Part shown: positions 1-7,981 of the stretch, one piece after another | Numbering within the stretch: position 1 is the stretch's first letter | Layout: every line of letters starts with the position of its first letter | Source: Streptococcus parasuis | GTDB taxonomy: Bacteria; Bacillota; Bacilli; Lactobacillales; Streptococcaceae | Reading direction: 5' to 3' | DNA: 64,000 nt | Assembly (NCBI RefSeq): GCF_021654455.1 | Contig: NZ_AP024276.1 | Coordinates: 620,001-684,000, forward strand | Translations under genes and position numbers: made by a program | The notes under the pieces: model-generated | Told to the model about the DNA's origin: nothing | Database searches by the model: none | The model's input: only the letters and a program-made list of their open reading frames with translations

Positions 1-1
1 G

Positions 2-139
2 ATTCAGCATTTTGTAACTAATACTAAACATTATCAGCTGAATCGCTCGGAACAACACTTGCGTCTGCAATATGATTTAATGGGATTGGAAAATCAACAG
101 CGGTTTGCTTCCTATGATATGGCGATTTCATGGAAATAA
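2..139 (+). CDS. 3' end of an unidentified gene (partial, possibly DUF1934-like)
   Basis: An open frame enters from the left edge and stops at TAA 137-139, leaving 45 codons. The visible residues are polar, with alternating hydrophobic positions near the end (LRLQYDL, ASYDMAISW), which suggests a beta-strand-rich C-terminus. This loosely recalls the small beta-barrel DUF1934 (YwiB-like) proteins of streptococci, but that is a weak impression. The next gene has its own promoter and riboswitch, so this is the end of a separate transcription unit. Confidence 0.5.
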   Translation: MQHFVTNTKHYQLNRSEQHLRLQYDLMGLENQQRFASYDMAISWK

Positions 140-196
140 GTCGGGACAAATTGGGAAAAATTGTCATATGATTCTATTTTTTCAAGAAAGTATTTC

Positions 197-224
197 TTGA
201 ATTCTTGAGGATTTTTGGTATAAT
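197..224 (+). promoter_or_regulatory. Promoter of the Mn-riboswitch/P-type ATPase unit
   Basis: TTGAAT at 197-202, a 16-bp spacer, then extended -10 TGgTATAAT with the hexamer at 219-224. It sits just upstream of the riboswitch, with a predicted start near 231. Confidence 0.75.
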
Positions 225-230
225 AGAAAT

Positions 231-309
231 CAAATCGAGGGAGTAGCTAGCGGATTCATCCGTGATATTGTCGTCAATCCGACTTGTTTCCGGCAATATA
301 TTAAATAGC
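231..309 (+). ncRNA. yybP-ykoY manganese riboswitch
   Basis: The leader carries the purine-rich GGGAGTAGCTAGCGG segment and a second arm ending in TTTCCGGCAATAT, which resembles the yybP-ykoY aptamer, and it is followed directly by a terminator hairpin. Members of this class sense Mn2+ and turn on exporters by transcription antitermination. In lactococci and pneumococci the class precedes P-type ATPases, as here. The aptamer boundary is approximate; assignment is from motif recall plus the downstream gene type. Confidence 0.82.
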
Positions 310-342
310 GAGACTTGTTTTAAAAAGACAGGTCTCTTTTTT
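310..342 (+). terminator. Riboswitch expression-platform terminator
   Basis: A 9-bp stem (310-318 with 328-336, one G-U pair) is followed by six T. It lies between the aptamer and the ATPase RBS, as expected for metal-controlled antitermination. Confidence 0.85.
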
Positions 343-380
343 ATTTGTTAGTAAAAAAGGGACCGAGAAGGAGAAGGAAA

Positions 381-3065
381 TTGTCAAAAGAACAAAAACG
401 CGATTTGTTTTATACACAGAGCGAAGAGCAAGTATTGTCAAGCATGGGGTCTTCTTTAGACGGTTTGTCTAGTGATGAGGCAAGTAAACGTCTAGCAGAC
501 TATGGTCGTAACGAATTGGAAGAGGGTGAAAAGCGTACCCTTCTAGCTAAATTCTTAGATCAGTTCAAAGATTTGATGATTATTATTTTGATTGCCGCAG
601 CCATCTTGACGGTGATTACAGAAGGTTCTCACGGTTTGACGGATGCCATCATCATCTTGGCTGTAGTTATTTTGAACGCTGCTTTTGGTGTTTATCAAGA
701 AGGTCAGGCAGAGGCAGCCATCGAAGCGCTGAAAAACATGTCAAGTCCAGTGGCGCGTGCGCTTCGTGACAACCATGTAGTCGAAGTGGATTCTAAAGAC
801 TTAGTACCAGGGGACATCGTTTTGCTTGAAGCAGGTGATGTTGTCCCAGCTGATATGCGTTTGTTGGAAGCTAACTCCCTCAAAATTGAAGAGGCAGCTC
901 TTACAGGTGAATCTGTACCGGTTGATAAAGATTTATCAGCAGTTTTAGCAGAAGATGCACCGATCGGTGACCGAGTTAATATGGCCTACCAAAACTCAAA
1001 CGTTACCTATGGTCGTGGTTTGGGTGTTGTAACGAATACTGGTATGTATACTGAAGTTGGTCACATCGCCGGAATGCTGGCTAATGCTGATGAAACAGAC
1101 ACACCATTGAAACAAAATCTGAACCAATTGTCCAAGGTATTGACCTATGCTGTTCTTGCAATTGCTGCCATTACAATGGCTGTTTCAGTTTTTGTACGTG
1201 GTGAAGGAATCTTGCCAGCCCTTATGACATCTGTTGCCCTTGCGGTTGCAGCCATTCCTGAAGGTTTGCCTGCCATTGTAACAGTTGTCCTTTCACTTGG
1301 TACTCAAGTATTGGCTAAACGAAACTCTATCATTCGTAAATTGCCAGCCGTTGAGACTCTTGGTTCAACTGAAATCATTGCATCAGATAAGACTGGTACA
1401 TTGACTATGAACCAAATGACTGTTGAGAAAGTCTATACAAACGGTCAATTGATTGATGCTAAAGAAGCTTTAGATGCAAGCAATACAACGCTTCGTGTTA
1501 TGAACTTTGCCAACGATACAAAAGTTGATCCAACTGGTAAATTGATTGGTGACCCAACTGAAACGGCACTTGTTCAATTTGGTTTGGATCAAAACTTTGA
1601 TGTTCGTGAAGTATTGGTTTCTGAGCCTCGTGTGGCAGAATTACCATTTGACTCAACACGTAAGTTGATGTCAACAGTTCACCAACAAGCTGCAGGTAAT
1701 TTCTTTGTAGCTGTTAAAGGTGCCCCAGACCAATTGCTCAAACGTGTAACGCAAATTGAAGAAAATGGGACAATTCGTCCGATTACCGATGCGGATAAAC
1801 AAGCCATTCTTGCTACTAACAAGGACTTGGCTAAGCAAGCACTTCGTGTCTTGATGATGGCATACAAGTATGTTGATGCTATTCCTGAATTGGAATCAGA
1901 CATTGTTGAAAATGATCTTGTCTTCTCAGGTTTGGTTGGTATGATTGACCCTGAGCGTCCTGAGGCGGCAGAAGCAGTTCGTGTTGCTAAGGAAGCTGGC
2001 ATCCGTCCAATCATGATTACGGGTGACCACCAAGATACAGCTGAAGCAATTGCGAAACGTCTTGGCATTATTGATCCAAACGACACTGAAGACCATGTAT
2101 TCACAGGTGCTGAGCTCAATGAGTTGACTGATGAAGAATTCCAAAAAGTCTTCAAACAATATTCAGTTTATGCTCGTGTTTCCCCAGAGCACAAGGTTCG
2201 TATCGTTAAGGCTTGGCAAAATGATGGTAAGGTTGTAGCTATGACAGGTGACGGTGTGAATGATGCGCCATCACTTAAGACAGCCGACATCGGTATCGGG
2301 ATGGGTATCACGGGTACAGAAGTTTCTAAAGGTGCATCTGATATGGTACTTGCGGATGATAACTTTGCGACCATTATCGTTGCGGTGGAAGAAGGACGTA
2401 AAGTCTTCTCAAACATCCAAAAAACAATCCAGTATCTCTTGTCAGCTAACACTGCTGAGGTATTGTGTATTTTCCTTGCAACCCTCTTTGGTTGGGATGT
2501 ACTTGATCCAGTTCATCTTTTATGGATTAACTTGGTAACAGATACACTTCCAGCTATCGCCCTTGGTGTTGAACCAGCTGAACCTGGTGTGATGCAACAT
2601 AAGCCTCGTGGACGTAACTCAAGTTTCTTCTCAGGCGGTGTTATGAGTTCTATTATTTACCAAGGTATTCTTCAAACTGCATTAGTTTTAGGTGTATATG
2701 GTTTTGCGCTACTTTTCCCTGAACATAGCACATATGAAGAAATTCATGCAGATGCGTTGACCATGTCTTACTTGACTCTTGGATTGATTCAATTAGTACA
2801 TGCATTTAACGTGAAATCGGTATATCAATCAATCTTTACAGTTGGTCCATTTAAGAATAGACTCTTTAACTGGTCAATTGTGGCAGCCTTCTTGCTACTG
2901 ATGGCAACGATTGTCATTCCAGGATTTAATACATTCTTCCATGTGACACATCTAAGTATGACACAATGGTTAGTAGCAATCATTGGTTCAGGCCTTATGA
3001 TTGTTATTGTAGAGATTGTTAAATTTGTTCAACGTAAGTTGGGATTGGATGAAAAAGCTATCTAA
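381..3065 (+). CDS. mgtA: P2-type cation-transporting ATPase, probable Mn2+/Ca2+ exporter
   Basis: An 894-residue P-type ATPase of the PacL/SERCA-like class that pumps a divalent cation across the membrane at the cost of ATP. Visible landmarks are TGES in the actuator domain, PEGLP in transmembrane helix 4, the phosphorylated Asp336 in DKTGTLT, the MTGDGVNDAP hinge, and a C-terminal block of membrane helices. I place the start at TTG 381, behind a strong GAGAAGGAG at about 367-377; an earlier TTG at 345 directly abuts the terminator U-tract and has no RBS. The upstream manganese riboswitch argues for Mn2+ export, as for pneumococcal MgtA; Ca2+ transport is also possible. The gene name is by analogy with pneumococcus. 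Confidence 0.9.
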   Translation: MSKEQKRDLFYTQSEEQVLSSMGSSLDGLSSDEASKRLADYGRNELEEGEKRTLLAKFLDQFKDLMIIILIAAAILTVITEGSHGLTDAIIILAVVILNAAFGVYQEGQAEAAIEALKNMSSPVARALRDNHVVEVDSKDLVPGDIVLLEAGDVVPADMRLLEANSLKIEEAALTGESVPVDKDLSAVLAEDAPIGDRVNMAYQNSNVTYGRGLGVVTNTGMYTEVGHIAGMLANADETDTPLKQNLNQLSKVLTYAVLAIAAITMAVSVFVRGEGILPALMTSVALAVAAIPEGLPAIVTVVLSLGTQVLAKRNSIIRKLPAVETLGSTEIIASDKTGTLTMNQMTVEKVYTNGQLIDAKEALDASNTTLRVMNFANDTKVDPTGKLIGDPTETALVQFGLDQNFDVREVLVSEPRVAELPFDSTRKLMSTVHQQAAGNFFVAVKGAPDQLLKRVTQIEENGTIRPITDADKQAILATNKDLAKQALRVLMMAYKYVDAIPELESDIVENDLVFSGLVGMIDPERPEAAEAVRVAKEAGIRPIMITGDHQDTAEAIAKRLGIIDPNDTEDHVFTGAELNELTDEEFQKVFKQYSVYARVSPEHKVRIVKAWQNDGKVVAMTGDGVNDAPSLKTADIGIGMGITGTEVSKGASDMVLADDNFATIIVAVEEGRKVFSNIQKTIQYLLSANTAEVLCIFLATLFGWDVLDPVHLLWINLVTDTLPAIALGVEPAEPGVMQHKPRGRNSSFFSGGVMSSIIYQGILQTALVLGVYGFALLFPEHSTYEEIHADALTMSYLTLGLIQLVHAFNVKSVYQSIFTVGPFKNRLFNWSIVAAFLLLMATIVIPGFNTFFHVTHLSMTQWLVAIIGSGLMIVIVEIVKFVQRKLGLDEKAI

Positions 3066-3176
3066 TATAGTTATTCAGCTTATCTTTTATAACTTCGTTA
3101 ACTCGCCTTGCCGTACTTCAGTACAGCCTGCGACTCGTTGCCTTGTACTAAAAGCAAACTGAAGACTATATCATTT
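3066..3176. repeat. Intergenic repeat-like sequence with imperfect dyads
   Basis: The spacer contains TTCAGCTTATC..., a GC-richer core with GTAC-TTCA-GTAC, and ends in AAACTGAAGAC. A related TTCAGTTTATC...AAACTGAAAGAC arrangement recurs at 15617-15659. This looks like a small mobile-type intergenic repeat, but only the outer arms are shared within this window. Confidence 0.4.
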
Positions 3177-3212
3177 AAAAAAAGCTCAGATTTAGTGGTC
3201 TGAGCTTTTTTC
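3177..3212. terminator. Bidirectional terminator between convergent genes
   Basis: A perfect 10-bp stem (3181-3190 with 3199-3208) is flanked by A and T runs. It overlaps the stop of the minus-strand gene and serves both converging units. Confidence 0.85.
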
Positions 3213-3581
3213 TCTACGGATAATGTATTTTGGAAAGATTAGTTGTCCTAACAAAGTAATGGCAAGTGCTAGTACGAGGAGGATGGTTTTGACAAGAGTT
3301 GGTAAGTCAAATAGAAAGACAATCGGAAGGATAGCCAGGCTGAAATAGTAGAGAATGAAGTACTTGCTATTCTCTAATATTTGAACCCTATCGCCTTCTT
3401 CAACTTGAAGGGCTGACTTTTTATCCCCTCGAACGCTTAGTGTAACAGATGGTTGTGTAATTGGTAAGCTTAGAATTTTACCTTGAGTAACTGTCCCAGC
3501 AATTTTTCCATCTACCAGAAGTGGAAGTTTTTGGGAGGATAGTTGTTTGATAGGTTTTGGATAATGAATTATAATTCTCAT
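3192..3581 (-). CDS. Small membrane protein of unknown function
   Basis: 129 residues. The N-terminal 80 residues look like a soluble beta-rich domain (SLPITQPSVTLSVRGDKKS), followed by two hydrophobic segments at about residues 78-95 and 100-122, so the C-terminus is membrane-embedded. The start at 3581 is supported by GAGGAGG 7 nt upstream; a longer reading with 18 extra residues would begin inside the promoter. It has its own promoter and converges on the ATPase gene. No family recognised. Confidence 0.75.
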   Translation of the reverse strand: MRIIIHYPKPIKQLSSQKLPLLVDGKIAGTVTQGKILSLPITQPSVTLSVRGDKKSALQVEEGDRVQILENSKYFILYYFSLAILPIVFLFDLPTLVKTILLVLALAITLLGQLIFPKYIIRREKSSDH

Positions 3582-3606
3582 AAGAACCTCCTCGTAATCT
3601 AGTTTT

Positions 3607-3635
3607 ATTATAGCAAAACAGAAAAAAATATGCAA
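3607..3635 (-). promoter_or_regulatory. Promoter for the 3192-3581 gene
   Basis: On the minus strand, TTGCAT (3635-3630), a 17-bp spacer and TATAAT (3612-3607). Confidence 0.75.
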
Positions 3636-3666
3636 ATATATTCTGGAATGGTTATCCTTTCAATGC

Positions 3667-3695
3667 TTGCTTGAAGAATAAGAAACTGCTATAAT
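3667..3695 (+). promoter_or_regulatory. Promoter for the TM2-domain gene
   Basis: TTGCTT at 3667-3672, a 17-bp spacer, and extended -10 TGcTATAAT ending at 3695. Confidence 0.75.
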
Positions 3696-3716
3696 TTTGA
3701 AGAGGTAGGAGTTTAT

Positions 3717-4133
3717 ATGAATTATCTTCAGAATTATATTTTAAGTAAAAGCAGTTATTTGCCATCTGATAAGTTATTCATTCTGCAAAAAGAACTAGAA
3801 GATTTAGATGATGAGGCTTTAAACGTTCTTATGATGGTTGAGATGCGTCAACCTCTTGTCGCTCTTATTTTGGCTATTTTCTTCGGTGAGTTTGGTGTCG
3901 ACCGTTTTTATGTCGGGAATAAAGAATTGGGATTTGCCAAGCTGATTGCTTTTGCAGTATCTTTTGTTACGCTATTTATCTTGATTGGGTTTTTGTTATT
4001 TTTGGGACTTTATTTGTGGAAGTTTATTGATTGCTTCTTGATCATGCGAGCATGTAAGGAGGCTAACTTTGAGCGTTTGATGCTACAAATCCATCAATAT
4101 AAGGCTTTTCAGTATAGCAATCAGACATTTTAA
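3717..4133 (+). CDS. TM2-domain membrane protein
   Basis: 138 residues. After a helical N-terminal stretch of about 45 residues comes a TM2 domain: a first helix (LVALILAIFFGEFGV), the family signature G-x-x-G-x-D-R-F-Y at about residues 57-66, and a second helix (LFILIGFLLFLGLYLW). TM2 proteins are widespread and mostly uncharacterised. Start supported by AGGTAGGAG. Expressed from its own promoter; the gene stands alone. Confidence 0.85.
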   Translation: MNYLQNYILSKSSYLPSDKLFILQKELEDLDDEALNVLMMVEMRQPLVALILAIFFGEFGVDRFYVGNKELGFAKLIAFAVSFVTLFILIGFLLFLGLYLWKFIDCFLIMRACKEANFERLMLQIHQYKAFQYSNQTF

Positions 4134-4151
4134 TAAGATATTTTTGGAAAT

Positions 4152-4182
4152 AAGGGGAAGCTTGGTAGCGTCTTCCTTTTCT
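4152..4182 (+). terminator. Probable terminator after the TM2 gene
   Basis: AGGGGAAG pairs with CTTCCTTT around a 10-nt loop, followed by a T-rich stretch; two G-U pairs weaken the stem. Confidence 0.55.
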
Positions 4183-4224
4183 GTTTTAGTAGGTTGTAAA
4201 GTACTTGTAATATGGAACGAGCTT

Positions 4225-4240
4225 TGTCACAGAAGTGACA
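4225..4240. promoter_or_regulatory. Dyad operator candidate upstream of the VanZ-like gene
   Basis: Perfect dyad TGTCAC-AGAA-GTGACA. It abuts the -35 region of the following promoter (-10 at 4263-4268), which suits a repressor or activator site. Its cognate regulator cannot be told from the sequence. Confidence 0.45.
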
Positions 4241-4259
4241 TTTTATAGAACAGCATTTA

Positions 4260-4268
4260 TGATATAAT
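4260..4268 (+). promoter_or_regulatory. Extended -10 promoter of the VanZ-like gene
   Basis: TGaTATAAT; no good -35 element is visible at the usual spacing, so the extended -10 or an activator at the 4225-4240 dyad may carry recognition. Confidence 0.65.
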
Positions 4269-4300
4269 GATAAAATATGCTAGTTGAGAGGAGAATTTCT

Positions 4301-4789
4301 ATGCAGACAAAGAAAATGAGTATGTTTTTATTTTTTGCCTATCTCCTTTTACTTGCTTGGATGATTGTCTTTAAGATGGACTTGAGCATCGTATATGGAC
4401 GCTATGGTTATGCTAGTATAAACTTAATTCCGTTTGCAGGAACAGCAGTCTATGATGGAGTGTTAGATTTTCCAGAAATTCTATTTAATATTGTAAGTTT
4501 TATTCCCTTTGGTATTTATTTGGAAATGCTATTTCGCAAGGCATCATGGGTGGCTAATCTATGTTTGATTATGTTAGTGAGTCTCTGCTTTGAGGTTCTG
4601 CAATATCTTCTTTTTCTTGGGGTTGCAGATATAACTGATTTACTGGCTAACGGCTTAGGGGGAGCAATCGGTATTAATATCATGTATGTCTTGACCAGTA
4701 TTTGGCGGGAGAAGGCCTATGTTCGTATGAATATTTTTTGTTTTGCGCTAACATTTTTTGTTATATTAATAACTTATTTAACTCTGTAA
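4301..4789 (+). CDS. VanZ-like family membrane protein
   Basis: 162 residues with four to five hydrophobic segments. The VanZ-like pattern is clear: INLIPF near residue 43, NIVSFIPFGIYL in the middle, then a helix with an acidic residue (FEVLQYLLFLGVADITDLLANGLGGAIG). VanZ proteins give low-level teicoplanin or lipoglycopeptide resistance in some hosts, but most chromosomal paralogues have no known role. Start at ATG 4301 follows GAGAGGAG; an in-frame upstream ATG at 4277 has no RBS. Confidence 0.85.
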   Translation: MQTKKMSMFLFFAYLLLLAWMIVFKMDLSIVYGRYGYASINLIPFAGTAVYDGVLDFPEILFNIVSFIPFGIYLEMLFRKASWVANLCLIMLVSLCFEVLQYLLFLGVADITDLLANGLGGAIGINIMYVLTSIWREKAYVRMNIFCFALTFFVILITYLTL

Positions 4790-4792
4790 GTC

Positions 4793-4822
4793 TTGCCAAA
4801 TATGTCTGTGGTTTGCTAAAAT
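4793..4822 (+). promoter_or_regulatory. Promoter placing the queG start codon at the RNA 5' end
   Basis: TTGCCA (4793-4798), an 18-bp spacer and TGcTAAAAT (hexamer 4817-4822). The predicted +1 is about 4829, one base before ATG 4830, so the mRNA would be leaderless or nearly so. Confidence 0.6.
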
Positions 4823-4829
4823 GAAGATA

Positions 4830-5957
4830 ATGAATATAAAAGAAGAGATTATTAAATTATCTCAGGAAATCGGAATTTCAAAGATAGGTTTTACGACTGC
4901 AGATGATTTTGATTACCTAGAGAAATCTTTACGAGCCAGTCAAGAGGAAGGGCGTTCGTCAGGTTTTGAACATAAGAACATTGAAGAACGTATCCGTCCT
5001 AAACTTTCTTTGGAGTCTGCTAAGACGATTATTTCTATAGCCGTTGCTTATCCTCGACATTTGCCTGTCAAACCGCAGAAGACCGAGTACAAACGTGGGA
5101 AGATTACCCCTAGTTCATGGGGGCTTGATTACCACTATATCTTGCAAGATAAGATGGAGCGTTTGGCACGGGGAATTGAGAAACTGACGGATGGCTTGGA
5201 ATATAAGGCCATGGTGGATACGGGAGCTTTGGTGGATACAGCGGTCGCTCGTCGAGCAGGAATTGGCTTTATCGGTAAGAATGGACTTGTCATATCTAAG
5301 GAATTTGGTTCCTATATGTTTCTAGGAGAATTAGTGACCAACCTGGACATCGAACCAGATCAACCAATAGATTATGATTGTGGTGATTGCAATCGTTGTG
5401 TTGCAGCCTGTCCGACGTCTTGTCTATTAGGTGACACGACCATGAATGCCCGTCGTTGCCTGTCCTTTCAGACACAGGATAAGGGGATGATGGACTTGGA
5501 ATTTCGTAAGAAAATCAAGACGGTCATCTATGGTTGTGATATTTGCCAGATTTGTTGTCCTTACAATAAGGGAATTTCCAGTCCACCTGTTGTAGAAATC
5601 GACCCTGATTTGGCTGAGCCTGAGCTGATTCCATTCTTGGAGTTATCAAATGGACAATTTAAGGAAAAATTTGGCATGATTGCTGGCTCTTGGCGAGGGA
5701 AAAATATTCTTCAGCGCAATGCTATCATTGCCTTGGCCAATAGTAATGACCGCTCTGCCATTCCCAAACTCTTAGAAATCATCGATAAGAAACAAAATCC
5801 TGTCCACATGGCAACGGCTATCTGGGCCTTGGGGCAATTGGTCAAACAGCCCAATGATGAGATGGTTTCCTTTATTGCAGGTATTTCATCAGACAATGAT
5901 GATGTCATAGCAGAGCAAACGGCCTTTCTCAACATGGTCAAGGACTTGCAAATGTGA
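4830..5957 (+). CDS. queG: Epoxyqueuosine reductase
   Basis: 375 residues. QueG reduces epoxyqueuosine to queuosine in tRNA, the last step of the pathway, using cobalamin and two [4Fe-4S] clusters. The two ferredoxin-like cysteine sets are visible (CGDCNRCVAACP and CDICQICCP), with a C-terminal HEAT/PBS-lyase-like repeat (NAIIALANSNDRSAIPKLL). An in-frame ATG at 4821 overlaps the -10 box, so I prefer ATG 4830. There is no convincing Shine-Dalgarno. The partner enzyme Tgt is encoded at 23843-24985. Streptococci often salvage preQ1 or queuine rather than making it, and a de novo pathway is not visible here. Confidence 0.92.
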   Translation: MNIKEEIIKLSQEIGISKIGFTTADDFDYLEKSLRASQEEGRSSGFEHKNIEERIRPKLSLESAKTIISIAVAYPRHLPVKPQKTEYKRGKITPSSWGLDYHYILQDKMERLARGIEKLTDGLEYKAMVDTGALVDTAVARRAGIGFIGKNGLVISKEFGSYMFLGELVTNLDIEPDQPIDYDCGDCNRCVAACPTSCLLGDTTMNARRCLSFQTQDKGMMDLEFRKKIKTVIYGCDICQICCPYNKGISSPPVVEIDPDLAEPELIPFLELSNGQFKEKFGMIAGSWRGKNILQRNAIIALANSNDRSAIPKLLEIIDKKQNPVHMATAIWALGQLVKQPNDEMVSFIAGISSDNDDVIAEQTAFLNMVKDLQM

Positions 5958-5963
5958 TATAAT
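5955..5963 (+). promoter_or_regulatory. Extended -10 promoter of prfB
   Basis: TGaTATAAT overlapping the end of the queG stop codon; no strong -35. Confidence 0.6.
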
Positions 5964-5991
5964 AAAGATTATGAATAAAAATGAGGTGTAT

Positions 5992-7087
5992 ATGGATACA
6001 GCAGAAATTCGCCAAAAGATTGAAGAACTTGGCAAAAAATTAACTTCTTTTAGGGGGTCTCTTTGACTTAGAAGGTCTGGAAGAAGAGATTGCCATTCTT
6101 GAGAACAAGATGACGGAGCCAGACTTCTGGAATGATAATTTGGCAGCCCAGAAGACGTCTCAGGAGTTGAATGAATTAAAAAATACCTATGGAAATTTCC
6201 ATCAGATGTTGGATTTATATGATGAATCCGAAATTCTGCTAGATTTTTTAGCAGAAGATGAGTCTGTTCGGGATGAACTGGTTGAAAAGTTGACAGAATT
6301 GGACAAAGCCATGACTGCTTACGAGATGACCCTGCTCTTGTCCGAACCCTATGATCACAATAACGCTATCTTGGAAATCCATCCGGGTTCGGGTGGTACC
6401 GAGGCACAAGACTGGGGAGAAATGCTTCTGCGGATGTATCAGCGTTATGGAAATGCCAAAGGTTTTACAGTAGAAACATTGGATTACCAAGCTGGTGATG
6501 AGGCTGGTATTAAGTCCGTAACCCTAAGCTTTACTGGGCCAAACGCCTATGGCTTGCTGAAGTCAGAAATGGGAGTTCACCGTTTGGTACGTATCTCACC
6601 ATTTGACTCGGCAAAGCGTCGGCATACTTCTTTTACATCTGTAGAGGTGATGCCTGAGTTGGATGATACCATCGAAATTGAAATCCGAGATGATGAAGTG
6701 AAAATGGATACCTTCCGTTCAGGTGGTGCTGGTGGACAGAACGTCAACAAGGTTTCAACAGGTGTTCGATTAACTCACATTCCAACAGGTATTGTGACTC
6801 AGTCCACTGTTGACCGTACCCAATATGGGAACCGAGACCGCGCAATGAAACTCTTGCAGGCTAAATTGTATCAATTGGAGCAGGAGAAGAAGACGGCAGA
6901 AGTGGATTTACTCAAGGGTGATAAGAAAGAGATTACTTGGGGAAGTCAGATTCGTTCGTATGTCTTTACCCCCTATACAATGGTAAAAGATCATCGTACT
7001 GGTTATGAGGTGGCTCAAGTCGATAAGGTTATGGACGGAGACTTGGACGGCTTTATAGACGCATATTTAAAATGGCGAATTAGCTAA
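5992..7087 (+). CDS. prfB: Peptide chain release factor 2 (programmed +1 frameshift)
   Basis: RF2 of 364 residues, which reads UGA and UAA. ATG 5992 follows GAGGTG. Zero-frame codons run to an in-frame TGA at 6064-6066, preceded by the internal Shine-Dalgarno-like AGGGGG and the slippery CTT. A +1 shift at CTT-T reads GAC at 6065 and continues to the stop ending at 7087. The SPF codon-recognition tripeptide is at residues 202-204 and the catalytic GGQ at 247-249. The shift is the classic autoregulation: low RF2 delays termination at UGA and favours shifting. Any annotation starting at the ATG at 6110 would miss about 39 residues. Confidence 0.96.
6050..6067 (+). promoter_or_regulatory. RF2 recoding site
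   Basis: AGGGGG stimulator, CTT slip codon and in-frame TGA followed by C, spaced as in other bacterial prfB genes. Confidence 0.95.
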
Positions 7088-7288
7088 GAATTTGTATTTA
7101 CAAGTAAAATACTTATATTTAAGGGGTGGTTTTTCAGCCAATCAAGGAAGTTTTTTGAGAGAATGCTGACTGTATTTTGAAAAAAAACGAACTATAACTA
7201 GCTGAAAAACTAGACTTAGATGGAAGTGCTGAACAGTGAATACTGGTTCTCAAATCTAAAGAAAGGTCTGTCTAAGACAGGAAATCCT

Positions 7289-7981
7289 ATGGGAATAATA
7301 GAAATGAAGGACGTTACCAAGAAATATGGTAACGGAACGACAGCCCTACGTGGTGTGTCGGTCAGTGTTGAAGCAGGAGAATTCGCATACATTGTGGGTC
7401 CTTCTGGTGCTGGTAAGTCGACTTTTATCAAACTTTTGTATCGTGAGGAAAAGCTTGACAAAGGGAGTCTTAAAGTTGGTAAATTTGATCTAGCTACGAT
7501 TAAGAAAAGGGATGTCCCTCTTTTACGTCGTAGTGTGGGGGTTGTCTTCCAAGATTATAAACTTCTACCTAAAAAAACAGTTTTTGAAAATATTGCTTAT
7601 GCAATGGAGGTAATCGGGGAAAAACCTCGTAATATCAAAAAACGTGTCATGGAAGTTTTGGATTTGGTTGGTTTGAAACATAAGATTCGTTCATTTCCAA
7701 ATGAACTTTCGGGTGGTGAGCAACAACGGATTGCAATTGCACGTGCAATTGTAAATAATCCTAAGGTATTGATTGCTGATGAACCAACTGGTAACTTGGA
7801 TCCCGAAAACTCATGGGAGATTATGAATCTTTTAGAAAGAATTAACTTACAAGGGACAACGATTTTAATGGCGACGCATAATAGCCAAATCGTAAACACA
7901 CTTCGTCACCGTGTTATAGCTATCGAAGATGGTCGTCTGGTACGTGATGAAGCAGAAGGAGAGTACGGATACGATGAATAA
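7289..7981 (+). CDS. ftsE: Cell division ATP-binding protein FtsE
   Basis: 230-residue ABC ATPase that with FtsX activates peptidoglycan hydrolases (PcsB in streptococci) at the septum. Walker A is GPSGAGKST, the signature LSGGEQQR, Walker B VLIADEPTGNLD and the switch His ATHN. I use ATG 7289 (MGIIEMKD), preceded by AGGAAA; an upstream in-frame ATG at 7220 would add 23 residues not typical of FtsE. The 200-bp gap from prfB holds an inverted repeat (GTTTTTCAGC near 7129 and GCTGAAAAAC near 7201) and no other gene. ftsX overlaps its end by 8 bp. Confidence 0.95.
   Translation: MGIIEMKDVTKKYGNGTTALRGVSVSVEAGEFAYIVGPSGAGKSTFIKLLYREEKLDKGSLKVGKFDLATIKKRDVPLLRRSVGVVFQDYKLLPKKTVFENIAYAMEVIGEKPRNIKKRVMEVLDLVGLKHKIRSFPNELSGGEQQRIAIARAIVNNPKVLIADEPTGNLDPENSWEIMNLLERINLQGTTILMATHNSQIVNTLRHRVIAIEDGRLVRDEAEGEYGYDE

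Noticed and set aside
1679..2452. Antisense open frames across the ATPase gene
   Set aside because: They mirror a strongly conserved coding sequence, have no RBS or promoter, and their residues are Ser/Ala-biased shadow products.
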